64,000 nt of DNA, from positions 11,484,195 through 11,548,194 of the forward strand of contig NC_086384.1 of NCBI RefSeq assembly GCF_036588685.1. Reading direction: 5' to 3'. Of this stretch, positions 22,210 through 32,585 are shown one piece after another. The translations under genes were made by a program, and so were the position numbers. How positions within the stretch are numbered: the first letter of the stretch is position 1; each line of letters starts with the position of its first letter. This DNA comes from Mytilus trossulus. Lineage: Eukaryota > Mollusca > Bivalvia > Mytilida > Mytilidae. Below the pieces are notes generated by a model. That model was given only the letters and a program-made list of their open reading frames with translations. It did no database searches and was not told the DNA's origin.

Positions 22210-22352
22210 CAGGTGCGGATCCAGAGGGGGGGTCCGGAACCCCCTTTTTTTGGACGATCAATGCATTTGAATGGGGACATGTAATTGGAACCCTCCCCCC
22301 TTTTGTCCGGGTTAGGGACCCCCCGTTTTTAAAATGGCTGGATCCGCCCCTG
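22210..22352. mobile_element. Short MITE, CAGGTGCGGATCCAG ends
   Basis: The termini CAGGTGCGGATCCAG and CTGGATCCGCCCCTG are inverted copies with one mismatch. The interior has G- and C-runs and TTTTTTTGGACGA / TTTTGTCCGGG. About 143 bp, non-coding. Confidence 0.7.
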
Positions 22353-22715
22353 ATCTCACATACTTTTATCGAGGACGTATAGTAGATGTTAGTTATACGT
22401 CCTTGCTTTTATTTAAAAGAAGCGCCACGAAATATAGGTCAATATGGCAGCAAGATTTGGTATCTTAAAAATCGAATAAGAACGTGCTGTCTTCGTTCAT
22501 CTTCTGAGTGCATTCAATATCAAACCAAAACAACATTACCAAAGGCGCAAATCTGGCAATGGTACGCTTTTCCAACACCAAGACTCTACTTTCCAATTTT
22601 CCAGAAGCGTCTGATTTATGCTAAAAATAGAATGGGATTTTTTTAGTTTTTTTTAAAAGAACTCTAATTAGAAATACAAATTCCGGAAAAGGATAAGTGT
22701 GGTTCCCGTTTTCAA

Positions 22716-22799
22716 CGGTACCAGGATTATAATTTAGTACGCCAGACGCGCGTTTCGTCTACATTATTTGACTCGTCAGTACCGCTCATATCAAAATGT
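22716..22799 (+). repeat. Fragment of family E (GCCAGACGCGCGTTTCGTCT)
   Basis: It matches in reverse the copies at 37261-37471 and 56978-57060. It abuts the truncated left end of the adjacent array element. Confidence 0.65.
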
Positions 22800-24300
22800 G
22801 ATTTTGTACTCAAAATTCAATTTTGTACGGACAAAAGTGACTTTTGTTCAACAAAAATGAGTTCAGTTTAACAAAATTTGTATCATACTACAAATTTAAA
22901 ATTTTGTCATACAAAATTATCTATCAGCGGACAAAAGTCACTTTTGTCATGACAAAATTCATTTTTGTTTCACAGACTTGACTTTTGTTACCTAATTTGA
23001 AAATTGAGCGACAAAAGTCAATTTTGTACTTAAATTAGTTTAGTTTGGTTTCTGTGAACTAATTTGCATACAAAATCGACTTTTGTTACACAAAATTGAC
23101 TTTTGTTACACAAAATTGACTTTTGTTAAACAAAATTGACTTTTGTTACACAAAATTGACTTTTGTTACACAAAATTGACTTTTGTTACACAAAAAATAC
23201 TTTTGTTACACAAAATTGACTTTTGTTACACAAAATTGACTTTTGTGAGACAAAATTGACAAAATTGACTTATGTCTCAGCAAAATTGACAAAATTGAAT
23301 TTTGTCTCAACAAAATTGACAAAATTGAATTTTGTCTCAACAAAATTGACAAAATTGAATTTTGTCTCAACAAAATTGACAAAATTGAATTTTGTCTCAA
23401 CAAAATTGACAAAATTGAATTTTGTCTCAACAAAATTGACAAAATTGATTTTTGTCTCAACAAAATTAACAAAATTGAATTTTGTCTCAACAAAATTAAC
23501 AAAATTGAATTTTGTCTCAACAAAATTGATTTTTGTCTCACGAAAGTCAATTTTGTCTCACGAAAGTCAATTTTGTCTCAAAAAGGTCAATTTTGTTGTT
23601 ACAAAATTGAATTTTGTCATCCAAAAATGAATTTTGTCGTCACAAAATTGACTTTTGTCTCAACAAAATTGACAAAATTGACTTTTGTCTCAACAAAATT
23701 GACTTTTGTCTCAACAAAATTTACAAAATTGACTTTTGTCTCAACAAAATTAACAAAATTGACTTTTGTCTCAACAAAAATGACAAAATTGAATTTTGTC
23801 TCAACAAAAATGACAAAATTGAATTTTGTCTCAACAAAAATGACAAAATTGAATTTTGTCTCACAAAAGTCAATTTTGTCTCACAAAAGTCAATTTTGTC
23901 TCACAAAAGTCAATTTTGTCTCACAAAAGTCAGTTTTGTCTCACAAAAGTCAGTTTTGTCTCACAAAAGTTAATTTTGTTTCTTACCGTACACAATTGAC
24001 TTTTGTGATTTAATTTCCATATCAGGTAACAAAAGTCAATTTTGTATGCAAATATGTTTATATTTGCATACCTTTAAGACAAAATTGACTTTTGTCATGA
24101 CAAATATGAATTTTGTCTACAAAAATGAATTTTGTCATGACAAAAATGAATTTTGTCTACACAAATGAATTTTGTCATCACAAAATTGAAGTTCTCACAA
24201 AACAAGTCTGTAGCACATAGTTTTGTAAGACAAAAAATATTTTGTTATGACAGAATTGAATTTTGTACAAAACCACAATAGTCCCATTCGGCGCCCCGTA
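22800..24300 (+). mobile_element. Element built of ACAAAATTGACTTTTGT units, copy 1 (left TIR missing)
   Basis: Nearly the whole 1.5 kb is made of variants of a 17-bp near-palindrome, ACAAAATTGACTTTTGT, in several sub-arrays: a 20-bp period at 23080-23240 (TTACACAAAATTGACTTTTG), a 30-bp period with GACAAAATTGAATTTTGTCT at 23250-23520, and mixed periods to 24180. The right end is AAAACCACAATAGTCCCATT then CGGCGCCCCGTA at 24300, matching the TIR of copy 2. The matching left TIR is absent, replaced by a family E fragment. Its order of blocks equals the reverse complement of 27582-28855. Open frames of FVSTKLTKLN repeats are by-products. Confidence 0.85.
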
Positions 24301-24319
24301 GCTTCAGCCACAAGGAGGA

Positions 24320-24452
24320 CTATAGTATAGTAATTATTTTTTAAAGTGCGGGAATTTCTCGCTACATTGAAGACCTGTTGGAGACCTTCTGTTGTTGTTT
24401 TTTCTATGGTCGGGTTGTTGTCTCTTTGACACATTCCCCATTTCCATTCTCA
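24320..24452 (-). repeat. Interspersed repeat with GGTCGGGTTGTTGTCTCTTT
   Basis: It contains GAGACCTTCTGTTGTTGTTT, then GACACATTCCCCATTTCCAT. The family also occurs at 15078 and 59390. Confidence 0.65.
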
Positions 24453-24606
24453 ATTTTAGTATTTACAAATTTTCAAACAGCTATTATACAACAAAAGTTA
24501 AATCATAAAACATTTTACGTCTTCTACGGTCTAAAATAAGCTTGCAGGTTTTGGCACATTGAAAGTAAAATGTGACGTATTGGTCCGTTGGGCCGGGTGT
24601 ATTATA

Positions 24607-25968
24607 TATGGGCGTTTTTCAATAAAAACGTATTTTAACAAAATTCTTGTCCCAGTCACTTTAAAAAAAATGTGTTTGATCTTTGCAAGTTATTTTTTGT
24701 GTAGTCAGTACATTGAATTAGATTTAACATTTTTAAGGAAAGAAACAGTTAATTTTTAGAGGGATTGATAAGATATTGACTCTTGAATGGTCCAAAAACA
24801 ACCAAAATGGCATGTCCTTTAATCGCCTGTTCAACATTCATACTCTAAAATTTAATAAAAAAAGGAAGAAATAATTGTTTTCACTTTACATAAGTTCTTT
24901 AATAATTCAAAAGTATGTTCAGAGCCAACATATTTTAATAAACAGCTTTCAATATAGGTTTTTTAATGTCATTAGGTGTGTCCCTCACAAAATGTCCACT
25001 ACGAAACGAAGTCATTAAAATTTGACAATAAACAGTTTTATAAAATCTATGTGATTTTTGTTTGAAAGCTATAAACATTAGGGTCTTACAAAAGAAGTGA
25101 TGCTTTTATAACGGCAATTAAATTGTTGGTAAGAAAAATTGAGCACATCAAATGGACCAGAGTGATACCGTATTTTTGTTATTGTCCACTACGAAACGGG
25201 TCAAATCTCCTGCAGTATCTGGTTTTAAAATTATGAAAAAAATATCAGTGTACAGCTTGATAAATGCTTTGGTGAATACAATCAGTCTTGTTACTTTTGC
25301 AATATAGGGATTGTGGGAAAAAAATAAAACATGCGAATACGTCCCTTACGAAACGGTCCCCTACGAAACAAGTATGGGAGAAAAACGTTTCGTAGTGGAC
25401 ACTACCACTACCATGCAGTCTTTTTTTAACCTTTTTTCAATTATATTCGTGCAAAACAAATAACAAGGGTTAGTTTCATGTAATTTTTATTATGTTTTTA
25501 TTAACATATAATAGGGTTGATGTCAACTACGAAACTTTTTGTCCACTACGAAACGGTTTTGTCCACTACGAAACGCATCGAAATGTCCACTACGTAACAT
25601 GAGTTGAACCTTCATATGTGGAGTACTGTCTAATCTTTATCGATAAAAATGGAATTCCAATTCAGAAAAAAATTATATGTTTTCTAGTATTTGAAGTAAA
25701 CTAACTGAAATGTCTATAGGAAACATTTAAAATTGCAAAAAATATGTGTGTTTAGAAGAAGTTTCGTAGGGGACAACTGTTCCCTACGAAACAGTACACA
25801 AATTATGAAAATAATATCATTTTAAAGAATATTTAAGATTGCACTTTTTGTTTACAAACAGGTCTATTATAGAGGTATTCAAAATAACTCTTGAAATTGA
25901 ATTTTAGACAAGTTGATTTTCCATTTTTTTAGGTCTGAAAATAACGCTTTTATTGAAAAACGCCCATA
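24607..25968. mobile_element. 1.36-kb TIR element carrying repeated GTCCACTACGAAAC motifs
   Basis: TATGGGCGTTTTTCAATAAA at the left end has its exact complement at 25968, and the inverted match continues about ten more bases with a few mismatches. TA flanks both sides (24605-24606 and 25969-25970), as in Tc1/mariner-type insertions. Eleven motif copies occur at about 24994, 25184, 25341, 25356, 25386 (reverse), 25522, 25541, 25561, 25574, 25761 (reverse) and 25780. No protein frame is present. Confidence 0.8.
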
Positions 25969-27581
25969 TACTAGTATGTAATTATATTCTGTACACATTT
26001 ATATATTTATACTGATTTACACATGTCACTTTCATAAACAATTTACTTACTTACTTACTTATATTATTATTTTTGGTACCATGAATCATTTACTACAATC
26101 TAATTAAAAACCGATCTCTCATGCTCCCGTTTTCTGATATGTCCCACGCGACATATCAGAAAACGGGAGCATGAGAGATCGGTTTTTAATTTAATAGATT
26201 GCATTTACTAGTACTTGAACATTTGGACATACATTTGTATATAGAATTCGTTTGTGGCAAGCACAGAAATTATTTTGTAATCAAAAACAAAATACATGGG
26301 GTTACCAACCATGACATATCCAACCACGACACCAAATCAGTTAATGTACAACCAAAATAAAAAGAGAAAGAAAGAAAAACACACATAAAAAGCGAAAGAA
26401 AAGCGCTTTTATTTTCTGTTCTTCATCTGAAAGTCATTATGTGGCCTCCAACACGGAGCTAGAAACCCACTACATGTTTAAGACAGCAATGGTTAGTGTG
26501 GAATTATTTGCAAAGTAACTCGAATAGACTTGTATTCCTTTTGTCCTATCTGATTTCTTAAATGTTCTGTATTAAATGTATGGAGAATTCATATTGTCTT
26601 ATTTCATATTTCTCCTATTCCAACTTCATTACAAGTATAACCAGAAAGTATAAAATTAACTAAAATATACAAATAAATGTTTCTAGATATAAAAATAGCT
26701 CTGTTCACTGGTTCATTCTCTCACTGTTGAACGCCAAAACATTTTATTAGAATGATTATTTTTAGTATATATCAAACAATCAAGGGGAAAAAATATATAT
26801 ATTATAATAAAACCTTGAAAGTTTGAAGGTAAACATATTTTTTACTTCAAAGTTGATGCTTTTCTGTAAGGCAAAATATAAGTCCATGTGTGCAGATGAA
26901 CTTAGATTTGTACTTTAATGCTTTCCGTGCTTTGATAGTTTAAAAAGTTACTTTATTAAAAGGTTTTCATAAGTAATAAGTTCTGGTTTAAGAGAAAATA
27001 AGAAAAAAGATAAATTGCATTAGTTAAACAAACAAAAAAATGTAACATGACACAACAAATATAATCAAACCACACGAACCCATGAATCATCTGATAAAAT
27101 AAATATCCCTTTATTTGTAAGAAATTTGGGCTGAACAAATTTGATGTTTGAAGTTCAAAGTACGTATCTATTCTAAAAAAAAATGATAAAAGTAAATTGC
27201 ATTAAATTAAAATTATACACACTGTCTTCCTACTCATAAATATGAAATATTGCATGTATAAACTTTAAAAGTACATTTTTAAAGTAACTTGCACTTTTCA
27301 AGTACATTTTAAAAGTAACTTGCACTTTCAAATGATATATAGGATTCTTTCTTAATGAAGCATGGATTTTTCAACACCAACTGCCCTAACACGGTGCTTC
27401 GCTCTTGCGCCAATTGGCATTTCATTTGCGCCACAAACTATATTGCATTTGCGCCAATAATTAAACCTTTCATTTGCGCCAATATTACAGGTAAATACGC
27501 ATGATACATATTAATACAGGTATTAATTTATAAAAAAATAAATTAAAAAAAAACCGTTTTGATACAGTTCTTGTTAGTCGG
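25969..27581. other. Region between array copies, with minor repeats
   Basis: It includes an ACTT run (26044-26062), the long hairpin annotated separately, and four CATTTGCGCCA(A/C) words at 27400-27485. Otherwise AT-rich without a gene. Confidence 0.5.
26096..26201. repeat. Perfect 41-bp-arm inverted repeat, 6-base loop
   Basis: Arms 26103-26143 and 26150-26190 are exact complements around the loop CCACGC. Beyond a 3-base bulge the pairing continues with CAATCT / AGATTG (26096-26201). An RNA copy from either strand would form a long hairpin. Confidence 0.9.
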
Positions 27582-28855
27582 TACGGGGCGCCGAATGGGA
27601 CTCTTGTGGTTTTGTACAAAATTCAATTCTGTCATAACAAAATCATTTTTGTCTTACAAAACTATGTGCTACAGACTTGTTTTGTGAGTAAACTTCAATT
27701 TTGTGATGACAAAATTCATTTGTGTAGACAAAATTCATTTTTGTAGACATAATTCATATTTGTCATGACAAAAGTCAATTTTGTCTAAAAGGTATGCAAA
27801 TATAAACATATTTGCATACAAAATTGACTTTTGTTACCTGATATGGAAATTAAATCACAAAAGTCAATTGTGTGAGGTAAGATTCAATTTTGTGAGACAA
27901 AATTAACTTTTGTGAGACAAAATTCAATTTTGTCAATTTTGTTGAGACAAAAGTCAATTTTGTTAATTTTGTTGAGACAAAAGTCAATTTTGTCAATTTT
28001 GTTGAGACAAAAGTCAATTTTGTCAATTTTGTTGAGACAAAAGTCAATTTTGTTAATTTTGTTGAGACAAAAGTCAATTTTGTGACAACAAAATTCATTT
28101 TTGTGACGACAAAATTCAATTTTGTAACAACAAAATTGACTTTTATGAGACAAAATTGACTTTCGTGAGACAAAATTGACTTTCGTGAGACAAAAATTGA
28201 CTATCGTGAGACAAAAATCAATTTTGTTGAAACAAAATTCAATTTTGTTGAGACAAAATTCAATTTTGTCAATTTTGTTGAGACAAAAATCAATTTTGTC
28301 AATTTTGTTGAGACAAAAATCAATTTTGTCAATTTTGTCAATTTTGTTGATCACATTGGTCAATTTTGTCTCACAAAAGTCAATTTTGTCAATTTTGTTG
28401 AGACAAAAGTCAATTTTGTGTAACAAAAGTCAATTTTGTGTAACAAAAGTCAATTTTGTGTAACAAAAGTCAATTTTGTGTAACAAAAGTCAATTTTGTG
28501 TAACAAAAGTCAATTTTGTGTAACAAAAGTCAATTTTGTGTAACAAAAGTCGATTTTGTATGCAAATGAGTTCACAGAAACCAAACTAAACTAATTTCAA
28601 TACAAAATTGACTTTTGTCGCCCAATTTTCAAATTAGGTAACAAAAGTGAAGTCTGTGTAACAAAAATGAATTTTGTCATGACAAAAGTGACTTTTGTCC
28701 GCTGATAGATAATTTTGTATGACAAAATTTTAAATTTGTAGTATGATACAAATTTTGTTAAACTGAACTCATTTTTGTTGAACAAAAGTTACTTTTGTCC
28801 GTGCAAAATCGAATTTTGAGTACAAAACCACAAGAGTCCCATTCGGCGCCCCGTA
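27582..28855 (-). mobile_element. Element built of ACAAAATTGACTTTTGT units, copy 2 (complete)
   Basis: Both ends are intact: TACGGGGCGCCGAATGGGAC, then TCTTGTGGTTTTGTAC, and the exact complement at 28820-28855. The 5-bp sequence GTCGG at 27577-27581 and 28856-28860 is a target-site duplication. The interior is the same near-palindromic unit in sub-arrays of 20 and 30 bp period. The order of unique blocks (for example one with CTATCAGCGGACAAAAGT) is inverted relative to copy 1. No coding sequence. Confidence 0.88.
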
Positions 28856-28860
28856 GTCGG

Positions 28861-29860
28861 AACATATTCCTCAGAAATAAGTCATCATAAAACCATAAGT
28901 AAACTTTTCAATAAGTTTTTGAGATATTACTTTCTGCTGGTTTACCCAATGGTTTCGATTGTTCAAAGTTTTGATAATTGTTTTGTGTTCCATGTCAGTT
29001 GTTATTCTGCCTTTACACGTACAAGTTATTCTACCTCTGAAAGTTTTTTTGGGACACCTAAATCACTTTTCACTATTTTTCAGAACATCGGAATTGACAA
29101 TGTCCATATTGATACATGGACATCTAAAATGTGTACACTATATAGATCTAAACCTAAGTGACTTTCAGTTTTGTATTTAGAAATGATTATGACTGAACTG
29201 AAAGAAGATTACGTTATTATAATAATTTATATTATGTTTTGATTGGCACCTCCTTAGCATATGTATTACTGTTTGTTTGTTCTTTGTATATGTGTCGATG
29301 ACAATCCAGATTTTGGATTTTTATATCAATAAAATCTCATGACTGCTTCAAAAGTGAAATTCAGAGAAGAAAAAAAAGTGACATCCATATTTCTTCGACA
29401 ACGAGCAACATCGTCTTCGTTCTCTAAATCTATGCAAAATGTCCTACAAATCCACGCTTGCACGAGTTACTGTCTAGTATTTTCCAAATTTACATACCAA
29501 TACTGTGTGGAAACTGCACTGTTATAGATCAGCTGTTATTGTGATATATATAAAGGCAGATTCAAAGGTCTAAAAGAAACAGACCAAAAAAGACCCCCAG
29601 ACAGAGCAATTAACGAACCCCACTAAAATATATTAAAAAAAATTCTGATCCACATATGGCACCTGTCACTTTTGCTCATGGCAAGTACAAATGCGATGTC
29701 ATGTAGTAAGTCTCATTCGATGATGTCATAATCGAGGAAATAAAGACCACGGTAAATAGAACGTCATATCCGCGGTCATCAGTGCCATCAGTGACGCAGA
29801 TATTCCATAACCAACTGATGATGTCACCGGTAAAACTAAAGGCTATTAGGTCGAATAGCC
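28861..29860. other. Intergenic, nothing certain
   Basis: The plus strand has two overlapping open frames at 28919-29180 and AATAAAA near 29329. No splice-consistent protein or domain was recognised. Confidence 0.35.
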
Positions 29861-29915
29861 GTTCATGGGCTCAGTGGTATTACCTCATTATATAATTTCA
29901 AGTTCGAAATAAGTA
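29861..29915 (+). repeat. tRNA-like A and B boxes (possible SINE head)
   Basis: GGGCTCAGTGG (29867-29877) resembles a Pol III A box and AGTTCGAAAT (29901-29910) a B box, at tRNA-like spacing. No cloverleaf could be drawn. It directly precedes a family A copy. Confidence 0.35.
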
Positions 29916-29917
29916 AT

Positions 29918-30275
29918 GTTACGCCACTGTCCCAGATAAGGAGAGAGTTGGGATCCCGGTAACATGTTTAACCTCGCCACATTCTGTATGTATGTGCCTG
30001 TCCCAAGTCAAGAGCCTGTAATTCAGTTCCCCATCCCCCTCCCCATTCAGTGGTTTGTCGTTTGTTGGTGTGTTACATATTTGTTTTTCGTTCATTTTTA
30101 TTTAACATAAATGAGCGCCTTAGTTTTCTCGATTGGATTGTTGTATGTTGGTCATTTCAGGGCCTTTTGTAGCTGACTATGTGGTATGGGCATCGCTCAT
30201 TGTTGAAGACCGTACGATGACTATAATTGTGAAGTGTTGTTTCATTGGCAATCATACCGCATCTTCTTTTTTATA
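29918..30275 (-). repeat. Interspersed repeat family A, extended (reverse)
   Basis: It shows the extended form: GCCACTGTCCCAGATAAGGA, GTTGGGATCCCGGTAACATG, GCCTGTCCCAAGTCAAGAGC, TTAGTTTTCTCG, then GGGCCTTTTGTAGCTGACTA and CATTGGCAATCATACCGCAT. Confidence 0.85.
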
Positions 30276-30587
30276 TGAGCTAGTTTGGATGCTTCCGATA
30301 TATTACTATTTATTCATTTAGCTATAGATGCAAAGATTTTTCAATTAGAATAATAAAACCGATACATCTGATATACAAATATATTTTAAATTTAAATAAA
30401 TACAGATGTACAAAGGACAATCGACATAGAATCGAAAACCTTTCGACACAAAAAGAACACATCGGACGCAGGGTCCAATTATTCAATTAAATAGATAATT
30501 TAAAGAATGATATTTACAATATTAAGTTAGCAGAGATGATGTGCGATGTGATAACTGTCTTATATATATATACATTTATTTTCGGCT

Positions 30588-32102
30588 TCAAACCAAATTG
30601 GTTGCTCCATTACATTGGCAATTGTCGATATCAGTGTCTTCCAAAGAAGCTTCGAAAGTTCGAAAACCACTTAGTTCTCTCTTTCCGTTTACGATCGGTT
30701 TGTATTTAGTATCCAGTATTGTTCCTTGAAATCCAGAACATTTAGCTTTACATCTTTTACTTGTTCGTTCCCATCCATGTCGTATTCTTTTCACATAACC
30801 ACTTATAAAAGGCAAACTAAAACACAACTTAAGAAATAATGTTATCATAGGTAAAACTGAACTGAGAAATGTTATTGAGCGAAAAGTTTTAAGTGGACCG
30901 GCTTTTATCCAGTATGGAGATCCCATGACTACCACATGACAAAGCGACAATAAAAGTACACCATGGCCTAGTTTGGATTGAATGCATCTCCATTCTCTCC
31001 AATTCAACTGATCGCCTACGGATTTAATGGATGTTACGGCTAAGATACAAAGTCCAAGAAAAGCGATAATTCCAGCTAAACAAGCGGCTTCTCCTTTCCA
31101 CGTCATCCAAGTCCTTATCGGGAAATGAAGATCACTTGTGATATTTTTCGGAACAACTATTTCCGTTTCATGATACCAAGACTTCAAATATGTTGGGCTC
31201 ATGATAAGCACGGACATAATAACGTGCACAAAAGCTAGTGTGAATGCGATAAGGCCTAGTTGTTTTCGCGTACGAAGCCACGTATCCAACCAACCTGGAA
31301 ATCTGACATGTTTTGATCCATTATATATCTGAAATATTGCCGCTATAGAGCTGGGTAAATAAGTACAAGCCAGGATTGTAAAGGCTGTCATACACAATGG
31401 TTTGTTTGTTACTTTCACAAATATTTGTTCCCAGCTGTAGCTGGTTTTTTCAACAAAATAAATAAATATGGCATAAAGATACCATATAATAAATACTAGA
31501 AATGTAAAGCCAATTGGAAATTTCCATTCAGGAAATAATTGTAATGGCTTTTTTTCGATTTTTCTTGCATTCCACAAAACACCATAATCTTTCGGTGTAA
31601 ATCCTAAATCTCGTGATAAATCAGCAACTGTATTCCTTGCAACAAAGTTATCACTTGCAATGTATACATTATGACTTCCGCCGGAAGTTTGACTTTCCAT
31701 GTCGTATGCTGAAACTACATTGAAAGCTTTAACAACTAAAGAGTGCGAAAGTAATTTCTGAAGTTGTTCCGCATTAGAAGGACCCTTAGTGAGACATTTT
31801 TTGTTTGACACATCAATTATTATTTTGTCTTTTAACAGCTCTACAAACGGAGACAGCGTATCTCTCCAGTGTTTGTTGTGAATTGCTACAACTATCGTAT
31901 TTGAATTTTTGATACATTCATCAACTGTTGTTATACTAATATTGCACCAACAGTCATGTGTATTAGAAACCATGCGTTCTGTTGGCTTTCTACTGCCAAG
32001 AATGACGTCATATCCGGACTGTAGAAGACGACATGCAAATGCTTGTGCAAAATTTCCGGTACCAATAATACCTATGGTTCGATGTTTACTTTCTTTGTTC
32101 AT
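30588..32102 (-). CDS. STEAP: Metalloreductase STEAP family (STEAP2/3/4-like), intronless CDS
   Basis: This 504-aa frame reads from ATG (32102-32100) to TGA (30590-30588). Residues 8-180 form the NADPH-binding oxidoreductase domain (IGIIGTGNFAQAFACRL, LGSRKP, IIIDVSN, KAFNVVSA). Six hydrophobic helices follow at roughly 195-217, 237-258, 282-302, 336-358, 379-396 and 408-431. H293 (LAFVHVIMS) and H389 (LSLCHVVVMG) fit the paired haem ligands. Length and order match vertebrate STEAP2-4, which pass electrons from NADPH through FAD and haem to Fe3+ or Cu2+ at plasma and endosomal membranes. The tail (435-504) is basic, then Cys/acidic-rich. A splice acceptor tttttcag lies six bases before the ATG, so the 5'UTR is spliced. 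Vertebrate STEAP genes have introns in the CDS; here none is present. Confidence 0.95.
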   Translation of the reverse strand: MNKESKHRTIGIIGTGNFAQAFACRLLQSGYDVILGSRKPTERMVSNTHDCWCNISITTVDECIKNSNTIVVAIHNKHWRDTLSPFVELLKDKIIIDVSNKKCLTKGPSNAEQLQKLLSHSLVVKAFNVVSAYDMESQTSGGSHNVYIASDNFVARNTVADLSRDLGFTPKDYGVLWNARKIEKKPLQLFPEWKFPIGFTFLVFIIWYLYAIFIYFVEKTSYSWEQIFVKVTNKPLCMTAFTILACTYLPSSIAAIFQIYNGSKHVRFPGWLDTWLRTRKQLGLIAFTLAFVHVIMSVLIMSPTYLKSWYHETEIVVPKNITSDLHFPIRTWMTWKGEAACLAGIIAFLGLCILAVTSIKSVGDQLNWREWRCIQSKLGHGVLLLSLCHVVVMGSPYWIKAGPLKTFRSITFLSSVLPMITLFLKLCFSLPFISGYVKRIRHGWERTSKRCKAKCSGFQGTILDTKYKPIVNGKRELSGFRTFEASLEDTDIDNCQCNGATNLV

Positions 32103-32108
32103 CGTTCG

Positions 32109-32130
32109 CTGAAAAATAAAATAAAAAAAA
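32109..32130 (-). promoter_or_regulatory. Splice acceptor of a 5'UTR intron before STEAP
   Basis: On the minus strand, ttttattttatttttcag is followed by CGAACG-ATG. A strong pyrimidine tract with AG directly before the start codon implies at least one non-coding first exon further right. Confidence 0.7.
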
Positions 32131-32585
32131 TGTCAAAACGATGTATCAAAGAAAATTAAGTAATTCAATTTTAAAACCGAGGGCAGTTATTCTAATGGCA
32201 AGTCTCATACCTATGAATACATAAACTCGTTTAAACAAAAATATACACATTTTCAAAACGCAGGAAATTGTTGAAAAAAGGAATCATATAAAAGCATAAC
32301 TCTATGTTACAGTTATCAATATTTTCAATATATTATAAACTAGAAAAAAAGGAGTGACAAAAGTGTCCGCTTTCATGTTCAATACTCGAACAACCTAACA
32401 TTACAGTTGGCTGATAAAGTGGCTGATGATCCAGGCAGATCTTGATCTAGTGGATAAAGAGAGTTATAGTATAGGCTAAGTCTCGGGACCGTCCAGGTGT
32501 GCAAAACACACCTTGTAAATTTGTGTAGGCACTTACCCTCAAAATAAAATCCAACACCAATATTCAAACACGCAAAAATGGCAAA

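Noticed and set aside
23206..24013. ORFs with FVSTKLTKLN-type peptide repeats
   Set aside because: The array of ACAAAATTGACTTTTGT units is open in several frames on both strands; there is no start context, splice sites or conserved non-repeat part.
27850..28463. Repeat-peptide ORFs on both strands
   Set aside because: Same reason: they follow the second copy of the non-coding element.
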